This document shows, in pieces, positions 1 through 8,709 of a stretch of 64,000 bases of DNA. Position numbers and translations under genes: made by a program. The stretch covers positions 1,629,572 to 1,693,571 of the forward strand of contig NZ_LN875035.1 of NCBI RefSeq assembly GCF_001282685.1, given 5' to 3'. The notes under the pieces are model-generated. The model saw only the letters and a program-made list of their open reading frames with translations, was not told the DNA's origin and made no database searches. Origin of the DNA: Niameybacter massiliensis (GTDB taxonomy: Bacteria; Bacillota; Clostridia; Lachnospirales; Cellulosilyticaceae). Numbering within the stretch: the stretch's first letter is position 1; each line of letters starts with the position of its first letter.

Positions 1-237
1 GTACGTGAAAACAGTGAATTCAACGAAGGCCATATTAAAGATGCCCTTCATATTCCACTGAACTCACTTGAAGCCCAAGCTGAAGGTGAAATGACAGATT
101 ATGACCAACCAATCTACGTTTACTGTCGTAGTGGTGTACGTAGCAAAGTAGGATGCCATATTCTAAATAGCTTAGGTTATACAAAGACCTATAACTTAGG
201 TGGTATTCTTGACTGGCCTGAGGAAATTGTAAAATAG
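1..237 (+). CDS. Rhodanese-like domain protein (5' end cut off)
   Basis: The reading frame is open from the first base and stops at a TAG ending at 237, giving the last 78 residues. It shows the rhodanese fold end: a catalytic loop CRSGVRS at about residues 42-48 with the active cysteine, followed by the typical GY...NLGGILDW ending. Rhodaneses move sulfane sulfur or act as sulfur carriers; the single-domain form is usually a small cytoplasmic or lipoprotein sulfurtransferase. Whether other domains precede it cannot be seen. A strong hairpin follows. Confidence 0.9.
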   Translation, partial: VRENSEFNEGHIKDALHIPLNSLEAQAEGEMTDYDQPIYVYCRSGVRSKVGCHILNSLGYTKTYNLGGILDWPEEIVK

Positions 238-252
238 GTTGATTTTTCTTTT

Positions 253-306
253 AAAATAGGCAAGACGTATTGCTCATATGCAATACGCCATGCCTATTTT
301 TTGTTT
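253..306. terminator. Bidirectional intrinsic terminator
   Basis: The outer arms AAAATAGGCA and TGCCTATTTT (10 bp) enclose a second 8-bp stem CGTATTGC/GCAATACG around a TCATAT loop, followed by T-rich sequence. It sits between the converging rhodanese and S41 peptidase genes and can serve both. Confidence 0.85.
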
Positions 307-324
307 TTATAACTTATTTTACTA

Positions 325-1626
325 TTACTCTAAACCTTCTACATCCAAAACTTTTTGTATACAAGTATCTATACTTAAATCATCTTTGCGCATTGGATGT
401 TGTACTTCATGATCTGGTATAGTCTTATGCTCTTCATTACATATCCCTTCTTCACTCGTTCCCATTTCCTTTGTAAACCTTACAACATATCCACTTTTAG
501 GAAGCATTGCCAAAATAGGATCTGAACCAATGCCATCTCCTCCAGTTTTTTCACCAATTAACGTAGCAAGCCCTGAACTTTTTGCAAACATTGCAAGTCC
601 TTCTGCTGATGAGTATACATAATGGTCTACAAGCAAATAAATATTCCCTTGAAATTGTATAGAATCCTCCGCTGGCTTTACTTCTACACAATATTTTTCA
701 TAGTAAGTAAAATCTTCGCTTACCTCTGGAGGAAGTTCCGGCAAGCTTGCAGTATCTAAATCCTTAACTTTTTTAGCATACATTTTAGGCATATGGTTTG
801 CTTGCATATATCGTTGTAAATACACGCCGTCTTTATAGAAAGTATATTCCCAAGATACATATGATTTATCAATAATTTGGGGCAATAAAAAGTCTGACCA
901 ATATCTTGTATCACCGCCACCATTTCCTCTGATATCAATAATGAGTGCTTGGTAATCTTTAATGTTTTGTAAATATGCCTGAATGATCTTATAATCAGCT
1001 TTGGCATTCCAAGGATTTAGCATCTGGGGAATATGTATATAACCAACTCTTCCTTCTAAAGCATCCTTGGCAATTACCCTAGATTGCTTTATTTTCTCTT
1101 GTACTTCTTGTCCTATCTCTTCATCCTGCTTTTCTTCTTCCGCTAATGGTATATTATATCTTCTAAGTGCTAATGGTTTGTTAACTGTATCATAATTGAT
1201 ACCTTGCCAATATCCCTCAACTTTCATATTATGGTAGACTTCTCTCATCCATTCAACTTCTTCCTTGCTAAGTAACTGTGTATGACCGTTATGAAGATCG
1301 TCTAGACTATCACTGATAACCTGTGCAAATTCCTTATCATTCCTACTTTCTTTAACTTGCTGCAAATATCGCTCTTTGTTATTTAGCCAATCTACACCAT
1401 TCATTCTTTTGTTCACTTCTAGATAAGGATAATTTTCCTCTATCGTTTTATAGAGATACTCAAAATCCTCTATCTTTTCTTCCATAGTGAGTGCCTGTAA
1501 CGGTGTTTCCAAGATTTTATCTCTTTTATTATAGCTTTGCTGCTTATAAATCAACACCCCTGCTAGCATGATAAAAACAGCCATACTTATTCCTAACAAA
1601 ACCTTCTTTGTTCCCCACTTCATCAT
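325..1626 (-). CDS. S41 family peptidase, membrane anchored
   Basis: This 433-residue protein begins with a positively charged start and one hydrophobic segment (about residues 8-27), so it is probably anchored outside the membrane. The C-terminal half carries tail-specific (S41) protease signatures: IDIRGNGGGDTR at about 230-241, the serine region YSSAEG near 338-343 and the lysine in GEKTGG near 359-363, which would form the Ser/Lys dyad. No PDZ domain is evident, so it resembles the simpler tricorn/interphotoreceptor-type S41 enzymes rather than classical CtpA. A GGGAG ribosome site precedes the double ATG. It is probably a single-gene unit; the substrate is unknown. Confidence 0.85.
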   Translation of the reverse strand: MMKWGTKKVLLGISMAVFIMLAGVLIYKQQSYNKRDKILETPLQALTMEEKIEDFEYLYKTIEENYPYLEVNKRMNGVDWLNNKERYLQQVKESRNDKEFAQVISDSLDDLHNGHTQLLSKEEVEWMREVYHNMKVEGYWQGINYDTVNKPLALRRYNIPLAEEEKQDEEIGQEVQEKIKQSRVIAKDALEGRVGYIHIPQMLNPWNAKADYKIIQAYLQNIKDYQALIIDIRGNGGGDTRYWSDFLLPQIIDKSYVSWEYTFYKDGVYLQRYMQANHMPKMYAKKVKDLDTASLPELPPEVSEDFTYYEKYCVEVKPAEDSIQFQGNIYLLVDHYVYSSAEGLAMFAKSSGLATLIGEKTGGDGIGSDPILAMLPKSGYVVRFTKEMGTSEEGICNEEHKTIPDHEVQHPMRKDDLSIDTCIQKVLDVEGLE

Positions 1627-1722
1627 TTTGTTTCTCCCAACCTTATTATTTTAATAATCATATTATATCATTTTTTTCTATCAATTCAATTTTCTACGCT
1701 TATTAACATTTCTAGATGTTCC

Positions 1723-1751
1723 TTGATTTCCTATTTATTTTATGCTACACT
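1723..1751 (+). promoter_or_regulatory. Promoter of the antiporter leader
   Basis: TTGATT (1723-1728), a 17-base spacer and TACACT (1746-1751) preceded by an extended -10 TG. Transcription would start near 1758, about 25 bases before the aptamer, so the whole riboswitch is transcribed. Confidence 0.65.
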
Positions 1752-1782
1752 AACTTCAATCTAATACTAGTGTCTTTATGAC

Positions 1783-1877
1783 CGAAGGGAATGAATGTCT
1801 CCCTTGGACTTAGTATCCAAAACTGCTCTTACAAGCTGATGACTTCTGCCACAAGCAGGGTTATCAGCTTTTTTTGC
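1783..1877 (+). promoter_or_regulatory. Fluoride (crcB-type) riboswitch with terminator
   Basis: The first hairpin AAGGGA/TCCCTT (1785-1790/1800-1805) has the loop ATGAATGTC. Its GAA(T)GTC can pair with GACTTC (1841-1846), the pseudoknot expected of the fluoride aptamer. A small extra hairpin TTGGA/TCCAA (1804-1818) follows, then AAACTGCTC and GCTGATGACTTCTGC (1834-1848), which match the signature seen in known crcB aptamers. The GCTGATGACTTCTGC stretch also pairs with GCAGGGTTATCAGC (1855-1868) followed by seven T's, an intrinsic terminator that overlaps the pseudoknot strand. Fluoride binding would hold the aptamer and block the terminator, switching the gene on. Identified by recall of the consensus, not by a model search. 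Confidence 0.85.
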
Positions 1878-1898
1878 GTGATTAAAAGGAGGAATAAA

Positions 1899-3080
1899 AT
1901 GATTCTTACAAGCTTAGCATTAATCTTTTTATGTGGTTTACTACTTGGTGGACTAATGAAAAAGTTAGGTTTACCTGACTTACTTGGTATGCTCATAACC
2001 GGCATCATACTTGGTCCTTATGCTCTTAACTTACTAGCTCCTAGTATTTTACAACTCTCTGCTGATTTAAGACAAATTGCTTTAGTCATTATTTTACTTC
2101 GTGCCGGTCTTTCTCTTGACCTTGAGGCACTCAAAAAGGTAGGGCGTCCTGCACTTTTGATGTGTTTTGTACCTGCTACTCTAGAATTATTAGGTACTCT
2201 AATCATAGCACCTACTCTACTTGGAATTTCTTTATTAGATGCAGCTATTCTTGGCACTGTACTTGCTGCTGTTTCACCTGCAGTTATCGTGCCAAGGATG
2301 GTAAATCTTATCGAAGAACAACGAGGTACACATCATAGTATTCCTCAACTGATTATGGCTGGCGCTTCTGTAGATGATATTTTTGTCATTGTGTTATTTA
2401 CCTCATTTACAGGTATTGCAGAAGGTGGGCAATTTAGCATAGAAAGTTTCTTAGGTATCCCCCTTGCCATTCTACTTGGAATTGTTGTCGGACTTGTTGT
2501 TGGTCTTTTACTTACAAAATGCTTTAAATCTATGCATCTTAGAGATTCTATAAAAGTTATTATTATCTTAAGTATTGCCTTTTTACTTGTTAGTCTGGAA
2601 AGTACAATTAAAGCAACTATTCCCTTTTCAGGCCTTATTGCTATTATGACTTTAGGTGCTACACTCTATCGTAACTATTGTCCACTCGCTAGTAGGCTCT
2701 CTAATAAATTCTCCAAGCTGTGGATTGCCGCCCAACTGATACTCTTTGTTCTTGTTGGTGCGACAGTAGATTTAAGCTATGCACTTAAGTCAACTATCCC
2801 AGCCTTATTAGTCATCTCCTTTGCCCTTGTCTTTAGAGCATTGGGTGTATGGCTTGCACTACTTAAGACACCTCTTACTAAGCAAGAGCGTATTTTTTGT
2901 ATTGTGGCTTATATGCCAAAAGCTACAGTACAGGCCGCTATAGGAAGTATTCCTCTTACAATGGGACTTAGTTGTGGGCCTATTGTACTTACTATTTCCG
3001 TTATTGCAATAGTACTTACAGCACCTCTTGGAGCCTTTGGTATAGACTATTTATCTCACCGCCTTTTACCTATTGAATAA
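1899..3080 (+). CDS. Cation/proton antiporter (CPA, PF00999-type), riboswitch-controlled
   Basis: I chose the ATG at 1899 because AAAGGAGG lies seven bases upstream; an in-frame ATG at 1791 falls inside the riboswitch and would add unrelated residues. The 393-residue protein is almost entirely hydrophobic with about 12 membrane segments and a glycine-rich Na+/H+ exchanger pattern (LGMLITGIILGPYAL, LLRAGLSLDLEAL, AAVSPAVIVP). It would exchange cations for protons at the cytoplasmic membrane. Genes of this type (KefB/NhaP-like) are a known minority partner of fluoride riboswitches, alongside crcB and ClC-F exporters, so a role in fluoride stress is a fair inference; direct fluoride transport is not shown. 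Confidence 0.88.
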   Translation: MILTSLALIFLCGLLLGGLMKKLGLPDLLGMLITGIILGPYALNLLAPSILQLSADLRQIALVIILLRAGLSLDLEALKKVGRPALLMCFVPATLELLGTLIIAPTLLGISLLDAAILGTVLAAVSPAVIVPRMVNLIEEQRGTHHSIPQLIMAGASVDDIFVIVLFTSFTGIAEGGQFSIESFLGIPLAILLGIVVGLVVGLLLTKCFKSMHLRDSIKVIIILSIAFLLVSLESTIKATIPFSGLIAIMTLGATLYRNYCPLASRLSNKFSKLWIAAQLILFVLVGATVDLSYALKSTIPALLVISFALVFRALGVWLALLKTPLTKQERIFCIVAYMPKATVQAAIGSIPLTMGLSCGPIVLTISVIAIVLTAPLGAFGIDYLSHRLLPIE

Positions 3081-3108
3081 TAGCTATAAAACCACTTATA
3101 TAACTGAC

Positions 3109-3152
3109 AAAAGGCTATAAAACGAGAACAAAATTCGTTTTATAGCCTTTTA
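3109..3152. terminator. Bidirectional intrinsic terminator
   Basis: A long perfect stem AAAAGGCTATAAAACGA / TCGTTTTATAGCCTTTT between the converging antiporter and hexosaminidase genes. Confidence 0.85.
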
Positions 3153-3169
3153 TATCTAACTTCTACCTC

Positions 3170-5041
3170 TTACCAACACATTTTGTTAGCTGTCATACTT
3201 TTTTGTGCCTCATTATACTGCATCATTTCCCCCGCACCTTCTTGTCTATAAGGTGTTTTAGGCAATCTCACTTCTTCTAATTCTACAATATGGTCTAATT
3301 GACCTTCTATATAGCTATTCACGATACGCTTTGTTGTACGAAGCCTTTGAAGCATCCCACCTATTCTTAAATCTAATACTTCATAACCAATACTTTTATT
3401 CGTCATTTGCCATTCATTAAAACGCTTTTCTCCAAATACTTCTAAGACATCAATTAATGGCTCAACTTGTCTACTAATAATTTCTTTTAATTTTATCTTA
3501 TCCTGTACTTGATAAGCATCTAATAGATTTACACCTAAATTCCACTTTAATTTTAATACCTTGGCAAATGCAGCATACATTTCGTCTACTTTTTTATAAA
3601 GTATATTGAATTCATTATCAGCTTCTTTCTCAAAATAATTTTGTAGCTCTTGGTAATATGAAGTTAAATCTTCTTGGATAGCTCTTGTATGATAGACAAA
3701 CATGCTGCAAAGTGGGTCTTCGTAAAACATATATTTACTTGGATTTACTGTAGCCGATGGGTCACTGACCTCTGGTAAAATATCAAAGGCTTCTTGTTTC
3801 ATAAAGTTTTCATAGCTTAATCCACTACAAAATGCTAATCTTTTCTTAAAGTCTTCTAAATCTACCGTCTCTTGATAACCATGTTCTGCAAAAAGCACTG
3901 TTCCAAATAAGCAAGTGCTAAGAGGTGCCTCACTTCCCTCATCTCCCCATGCTGTAGCTAAAACTTCTTTTACACCTGCTTTTTTACAAGCCATCAGTGC
4001 AGCATTAGTGGATACATAGGTTTTAGTATGATGCGGTGCATACCCAATCCAACGCCATGCCCCTCCAGCAAACATTACCTTTCTATCTAATTCTGTTCTC
4101 CTATTAAGATTATATGTATAATGCGCTTCACTATTGTTGTAGTAATCCCAATACATTAGATCTACTTCTTTAGGAATATTTCCTGCGTCATCTAATGATC
4201 CATGATTAAAGAACATATCATCCCAAATCATAGGCTGTAGCCCATAACGATTACAAATCTTTAATATATCCTCAAGATGCTTATTCATGATGGTAGACTT
4301 ACTTTCAAGTCCATGTTTATCTGCATATCTTCCTCTCCCTAGATTAAAAGCTTCATCCATTCCTATATGTATACGTTTACTTGTAAAGGTATCTGAAAGT
4401 TGTCTAAGCATGTTATCTAAGAATCTTTTAACCTCTTCATTACCTACGCATAAAATATTATCTATATCTAGATACTTATTTTTAGGCTCATCCCATGCTA
4501 AGAAATGTTCTAAATGAGCTAATGTTTGAATACATGGAATAAGTTCTATACCAAACTTGAGAGCATACTGATCAAGTTCTTGTAACTCTTCTTTTGTATA
4601 ACGTCCTCTCATATAACCAAAATACTGCTCACCTTCTAGCTCATATACATCTTCCATGTAAAGCATCATGACACTATGCCCCATAATAGCAAGACGCTCA
4701 ATTAGTTCTTTTCCATACGCTATATTGAGAACACCATTTCTTGAACAATCTACCATCAAACCATTAAAAGTAAAATATTGCTTCTCTTCTATTTCAAACT
4801 CTTGAACGCCTTCTTGTAGCTTTTGAATAACATACCCTATTGCCCTAAATAAAGTATTTATATTCTTATATTCTATAACAGCATTTTCTCCTGTCACTTT
4901 TACTTTCAATCCATCTATAGAAGTTTCTAGGCACTTTAAAATTCTTCCTGTTTCTATTATTTCAAATTCAAATCGTCTTCCTAGTAAACTAAGAGGTTCT
5001 TTTAAACTTTCCTCTAAACCAACTACATTTAATTGAATCAT
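3170..5041 (-). CDS. GH20 family beta-N-acetylhexosaminidase (cytoplasmic)
   Basis: A 623-residue protein without signal peptide. The N-terminal ~90 residues form a small alpha/beta domain as in GH20 enzymes, followed by the barrel beginning FNGLMVDCSRNG. The catalytic Asp-Glu pair is seen in HIGMDEAF (D229, E230). The family removes terminal N-acetylglucosamine or N-acetylgalactosamine by substrate-assisted catalysis. The lack of a signal peptide means imported oligosaccharides or amino-sugar glycosides would be the substrate, for example chitin or peptidoglycan fragments. AAGGAG sits upstream of the ATG. It stands alone; a glucose/GlcNAc-type PTS lies far away at 60831. Confidence 0.88.
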   Translation of the reverse strand: MIQLNVVGLEESLKEPLSLLGRRFEFEIIETGRILKCLETSIDGLKVKVTGENAVIEYKNINTLFRAIGYVIQKLQEGVQEFEIEEKQYFTFNGLMVDCSRNGVLNIAYGKELIERLAIMGHSVMMLYMEDVYELEGEQYFGYMRGRYTKEELQELDQYALKFGIELIPCIQTLAHLEHFLAWDEPKNKYLDIDNILCVGNEEVKRFLDNMLRQLSDTFTSKRIHIGMDEAFNLGRGRYADKHGLESKSTIMNKHLEDILKICNRYGLQPMIWDDMFFNHGSLDDAGNIPKEVDLMYWDYYNNSEAHYTYNLNRRTELDRKVMFAGGAWRWIGYAPHHTKTYVSTNAALMACKKAGVKEVLATAWGDEGSEAPLSTCLFGTVLFAEHGYQETVDLEDFKKRLAFCSGLSYENFMKQEAFDILPEVSDPSATVNPSKYMFYEDPLCSMFVYHTRAIQEDLTSYYQELQNYFEKEADNEFNILYKKVDEMYAAFAKVLKLKWNLGVNLLDAYQVQDKIKLKEIISRQVEPLIDVLEVFGEKRFNEWQMTNKSIGYEVLDLRIGGMLQRLRTTKRIVNSYIEGQLDHIVELEEVRLPKTPYRQEGAGEMMQYNEAQKSMTANKMCW

Positions 5042-5247
5042 CGTAAATTCTCCTTCTCTCTAAGTATTCTTTATATACGATTGATTAAATTAAATTTTAC
5101 TATATTTTTACTATTTTTTCACTATATTTTATTAATAAATTCATCTATCTCAAATAAAGCAACTTAGGTCTTTGATAAAATATATCATTCTACCTATAGT
5201 TGAAAATTTCTCAATAAATAAGTTATTCATATCTCAAAAGTAACTGC

Positions 5248-5253
5248 TATACT
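5248..5253 (+). promoter_or_regulatory. Probable extended -10 of the XRE gene promoter
   Basis: TATACT preceded by TGC forms an extended -10 about 47 bases upstream of the start codon; no good -35 is visible. Confidence 0.4.
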
Positions 5254-5299
5254 TTAATAAGAACCAGCGCTGATTACTTTATAATGAGGAGCAATACTT

Positions 5300-6118
5300 A
5301 TGAATATTAAACTAGGTGAAAAAATTAAATATTTACGTAAGAAGAAAAATATTTCTCAAGAGATACTTGCAAATTATCTTGGTATTTCATTTCAAGCAGT
5401 CTCTAAATGGGAAAATGGCGCCACTATGCCTGATGTATGTTTAATCCCTGCACTTGCTTCATTCTTTGGTGTATCAACAGATGAACTCTTTGATTTTAAT
5501 CTCTATGAAATCGAAAACAATGTTAATGACATTGTTCTAAAATCAAGTGAATATTATTATTGCGATCCTGAAATGTGTGAAAAAATATTACGTGAAGGAT
5601 TAAAGAAATATCCTGGTAATGACATCCTACTTAATTGCATCATTGGGGTTATACCTATACCAGAAAGAAGCTCAGAAGTTATAGACATGTGTCAGATATT
5701 AATTGAATGTACAAAACATGATGATATTAAATATGATGCATACCGTATTCTGGCAGAAGCATATAAATCTATAGGAGAATACAGTCTTGCTAAAGCAACA
5801 ATAAATAAGATTCCTGAGATTTATTTTACTAAGTTAGAAGTTGCTGCTCTATTGCTTGATGGAGAGGATATGTATGAAGCAGCTCATAAACAAAAAAACC
5901 TATCTGCAGATTCTCTTATAGAAATGCTTATAAAACTTGCTGATTTCTATAACCAAGCAGGTGAAAAAGAAAAATCAAAAACACAATTACTTATTGTTAA
6001 AAAAGTAATCGATGCTTTTAAAGATGATTTCACTGCCGAATTTTTTAAAAGTACTATCTACGAAACTAGAAAAGACTTCCTAAAAGATATTGAAACAAAG
6101 ATAGACTTATTGAATTAA
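5300..6118 (+). CDS. XRE-family regulator with C-terminal helical repeats
   Basis: 272 residues. Residues 5-60 are a helix-turn-helix of the Cro/CI type (GEKIKYLRKKKNISQE..., FQAVSKWENGATMPD), the form common in Clostridia. The rest (about 85-270) is helical and resembles tetratricopeptide-like repeats often used to sense peptides or partner proteins. AGGAG precedes the ATG. No obvious target gene is adjacent; the divergent neighbour is the GH20 gene, so control of that gene is possible but unproven. Confidence 0.8.
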   Translation: MNIKLGEKIKYLRKKKNISQEILANYLGISFQAVSKWENGATMPDVCLIPALASFFGVSTDELFDFNLYEIENNVNDIVLKSSEYYYCDPEMCEKILREGLKKYPGNDILLNCIIGVIPIPERSSEVIDMCQILIECTKHDDIKYDAYRILAEAYKSIGEYSLAKATINKIPEIYFTKLEVAALLLDGEDMYEAAHKQKNLSADSLIEMLIKLADFYNQAGEKEKSKTQLLIVKKVIDAFKDDFTAEFFKSTIYETRKDFLKDIETKIDLLN

Positions 6119-6126
6119 CCTTGGGT

Positions 6127-6166
6127 AAAAGGAGCAACTTCATTTTAAATGAAATTGTTCCTTCTA
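6127..6166 (+). terminator. Hairpin after the XRE gene
   Basis: Arms AAGGAGCAA...TTCATTT / AAATGAA...TTGTTCCTT with one G-U pair. The T-run is weak on the plus strand. Confidence 0.55.
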
Positions 6167-6198
6167 AGATTAACTATTAGTTTAGATATGTATAGATG

Positions 6199-6663
6199 TT
6201 ACTTCTTTTTGCATCTGCATAGTTCAATAGCTTCTTGTGCCATATAGTAAACATCCTTTAATAAGTGATCTTTAATTTCTTTTAATTCTTTTTCCGAATA
6301 CCACCTTAAATTAAGAGATTCATCCTCTTGTGGTCTTAACTCATCAGTCATACTTGTAGCATAAAATACAAAGTCTATATGTTCATGTCCCTTCTCAATC
6401 TCACCCCATATCGTGTGTATGGGATTAATCAATACCTTTTCTCTCTCATTATCTACATTTTTATCCTTTAAGCTATCTATGTCATATAATTCTATTTTAA
6501 TTCCGGTCTCCTCTAAAGCCTCTCTTTTAGCAGTTTCCTCAGGTAATTCGTTTAACTCTATATGACCTCCAACAGGTAATAATATTTGGGCTTTTTTGTG
6601 CTTATGAAGTAAAACTCTATTATTATTTACAACATAAATAGATACTGTAAAGTGTCTATTCAT
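6199..6663 (-). CDS. NUDIX hydrolase
   Basis: 154 residues, the usual size for a single-domain NUDIX enzyme. The NUDIX box is complete: GGHIELNELPEE followed by REALEETGI (about residues 32-54), with the metal-binding glutamates in place. These enzymes hydrolyse nucleoside diphosphates linked to another group; the substrate cannot be told from the sequence. Transcribed alone; a GAGGGG ribosome site precedes the ATG. Confidence 0.88.
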   Translation of the reverse strand: MNRHFTVSIYVVNNNRVLLHKHKKAQILLPVGGHIELNELPEETAKREALEETGIKIELYDIDSLKDKNVDNEREKVLINPIHTIWGEIEKGHEHIDFVFYATSMTDELRPQEDESLNLRWYSEKELKEIKDHLLKDVYYMAQEAIELCRCKKK

Positions 6664-6814
6664 ACTTTCATATTCCCCTCTCTCAACCTATAAAATTTCT
6701 CACCAAATAAAAATATTATAAACTAATATAATCCTTTTAGCATTATTTCATTAATTTTAGGAACTTTTTTATAAGAATATGCGTCTAAACTATCATATAT
6801 AGGGAGGTCTAGAG

Positions 6815-7261
6815 ATGAAAAAACTATTATTAATTGTAATATGTATAATCACCTTGTCTCTTCTTGGCTGTAGCAAAAATACCCATCCCCCTCTTCCTAC
6901 ACTTCAACTCACATATAACGATCAGCAAATTCCAATTACTCAAGGTGGTTATCATTGGACTTATCAAACTGGCTTATTGACAAGTAAGAGCGTTGTTGCT
7001 GATGCTGCTAGCCCTAGCCAAATTGCCCTTAAAATGGGTGGAACTATGATCACTCCATCAGCTAATATCTCTTTAAATTTTTCAACTATACCAACTGATG
7101 TAAAGATTTACTCTTGGGTTGCTGAGTCTTCTACCCTTTATTCCACATCTACTGATAGTTTTGGCCTACCTTCTGAAGAGGGTACATATATCTTCGAGAT
7201 TATCGGTACTTGGCCTGAAGGCTCTGTCTCTTATACCACTAAACTTATTGTAAAGCCATAA
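6815..7261 (+). CDS. Small lipoprotein of unknown function
   Basis: 148 residues with a lipoprotein signal peptide ending SLLGC at about residues 15-19, so the mature protein starts at a lipidated cysteine on the outer membrane face. The remainder is rich in Thr, Ser and beta-strand patterns (NISLNFSTIPTDVKIYSW) resembling a small immunoglobulin-like sandwich. No known family is recognised. GGGAGG precedes the ATG; a strong hairpin follows. Confidence 0.8.
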   Translation: MKKLLLIVICIITLSLLGCSKNTHPPLPTLQLTYNDQQIPITQGGYHWTYQTGLLTSKSVVADAASPSQIALKMGGTMITPSANISLNFSTIPTDVKIYSWVAESSTLYSTSTDSFGLPSEEGTYIFEIIGTWPEGSVSYTTKLIVKP

Positions 7262-7262
7262 T

Positions 7263-7310
7263 AGAAGCACCATTAATGTTAGATCAACCAACATTAATGG
7301 TGCTTCTATT
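7263..7310. terminator. Bidirectional intrinsic terminator
   Basis: Perfect 18-bp arms AGAAGCACCATTAATGTT / AACATTAATGGTGCTTCT with a nine-base loop, between converging genes. Confidence 0.88.
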
Positions 7311-7318
7311 TAATCTTC

Positions 7319-7639
7319 TTACATCATTTTTATATATCGTACAAGCTTTGCTTCAAACTCCCTTAAATCTAAGTTCCGCCCTACTCTTAGACTTTCTCTT
7401 TCTTGTACAAATAAAATCATAAGAGGGAGAGCATATACTTCAAAACTTGTTGCCACTTCAGGATATTTTTCACCATTAACTTCTATTGCCTTTATCTTTG
7501 GATATTTAGCAAGAATATTCTCTACTTTCTCCTTAATCACTTCACAAGCACCACAAGCACTTCCTGTAAAGTAGACAACCACTAAGTCATGTGCTTTAAT
7601 CTGTTCTTTTACTTCTTCTTGGTTTGTTATAGATTGCAT
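7319..7639 (-). CDS. Thioredoxin-family protein
   Basis: 106 residues, the size of a classical thioredoxin. The active site is CGAC (in GSACGACEVI) in place of the usual CGPC, and the conserved cis-proline is present (YALPLMILF). It is a cytoplasmic thiol-disulfide protein; the changed CxxC dipeptide suggests a specialised redox role. GGAGGAG precedes the ATG. It lies at the far end of a kilobase lacking genes, directly downstream of the large RNA candidate at 8110-8690. Confidence 0.87.
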   Translation of the reverse strand: MQSITNQEEVKEQIKAHDLVVVYFTGSACGACEVIKEKVENILAKYPKIKAIEVNGEKYPEVATSFEVYALPLMILFVQERESLRVGRNLDLREFEAKLVRYIKMM

Positions 7640-8109
7640 ATCATCTCTCCTCCTACGCCTATTTCTATTTACTTCATCTATCTTTATTGTTTATTTAAGT
7701 ACTTTATAAATGTATCTCTTTGTTCATATACTTTATTTTTACTTAGTTCTCTACATAGATTAAAATATATTGTTTAATAATATCCCATTTTTTTATTTTA
7801 TCCTCAAATAATGTATTATATCCAAATTTCTTTATTTCATAATTAAAAATAACCTGCATCTCTATGAAAGCAAATAAATATTTACTCGTAAAGTCATAAA
7901 ATGTTCTATTATATTATTTTTCAAAAATAATATCACCTTTTTGTGCAACCACTATTCCATTTTTGTTCCTATACTGCGAATATATTAAAATAGTTATTAT
8001 ACTCATTTCATCAGCAATATGTACAATTAACAACTTATCTTTTTATAAATATCTTACAATCCTCTATTCTTCCATCAAAAAATGTGACGGATTCTATCTT
8101 CTCATTTGT
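7640..8109. other. Gene-free AT-rich stretch
   Basis: About 470 bases. Short open frames exist (for instance 7963-8160 on the plus strand) but lack ribosome sites and have random-looking composition. I see no RNA gene, repeat or clear promoter here. It would be the 3' flank of the large RNA candidate if that RNA is read from the minus strand. Confidence 0.5.
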
Positions 8110-8690
8110 ATATATAGGTTAGAGGTTAAAACAATGCTAACTCTTCTTTCTAAAGTATGACCTTTTTACCTCTTAAAAGTTTTTATATAATGCAAAGATG
8201 GGCTACTAAGAACTCATCCTAGGCTGTTCTTTATAGCATTTCTTTATCTAAGAAAAGTTTTATATTTCTAGGTCCCCCTCTTACCTAAAATGTATATTAT
8301 TTTTCTTAGGATTGAATTTCTGTTAGCTGTGGCAAACTTCAGAAATTCATTGCATTATCCATATGCCTCACTCTTTTTTAGCTAAACTTAAGCTTCTTTT
8401 AGAATTTCAAGTTCTTGTAGTCTATGTTTCTAATGTGCACAATCTTAAAAGTTATTTAACTAGCAACTTATCGTGATCTATGCCTTGCATCCTTTCACTA
8501 ATAGACGCTTACTTAAGTCACTTACAAGACCATCCACTTATAAGTCATAGTTTACAAAAGCCTCATTCACTTTGAAGTTAAACCTAGCTTATTTCGTGAG
8601 CACTTTGCCACACAACAATAAAGCTAACCTAAACCTGTCCATTTGATAAAAGGGGGAGACAGTCTTGGGTTAGCTTTTTGTTGTTTATTC
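8110..8690 (-). ncRNA. Candidate large structured RNA (ROOL/OLE size class)
   Basis: A region without genes, about 580 bases, with dense long-range complementarity. Given in plus coordinates: a closing helix at the 5' end pairs 8612-8618 with 8678-8684 and 8620-8629 with 8668-8677 (17 bp, one bulge). Its loop 8648-8656 (CCCCCUUUU in the RNA) matches the nine-base loop 8274-8282 (AAGAGGGGG) of a hairpin TAGGT/ACCTA. 8604-8612 (UGUGGCAAA in the RNA) matches the loop 8328-8336 of a perfect 9-bp hairpin (8314-8322/8340-8348). A further 9-bp helix joins 8248-8256 with 8301-8309, and 8121-8131 pairs with 8164-8173. Several helices need G-U pairs only on the minus strand, fixing the sense. Length and folding resemble the ROOL and OLE classes; the assignment is inference. 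It may be cotranscribed with the gene ending at 8710. Confidence 0.72.
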
Positions 8691-8709
8691 TTATAAGCTC
8701 AATTTAAAT

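Noticed and set aside
1791-1898. Longer antiporter reading frame starting inside the riboswitch
   Set aside because: The extra residues are encoded by the aptamer and terminator; a good ribosome site stands before the ATG at 1899.
7589-7777. Small plus-strand frame rich in Phe and Tyr
   Set aside because: It overlaps the thioredoxin gene start on the other strand and lacks a ribosome site.
7963-8160. Small 65-residue plus-strand frame
   Set aside because: No ribosome site, random composition, and it overlaps the 3' end of the RNA candidate; chance frame in AT-rich DNA.
8110-8690. Group II intron, RNase P RNA or tmRNA
   Set aside because: I see no domain V of a group II intron, no RNase P core motifs and no tmRNA ends.
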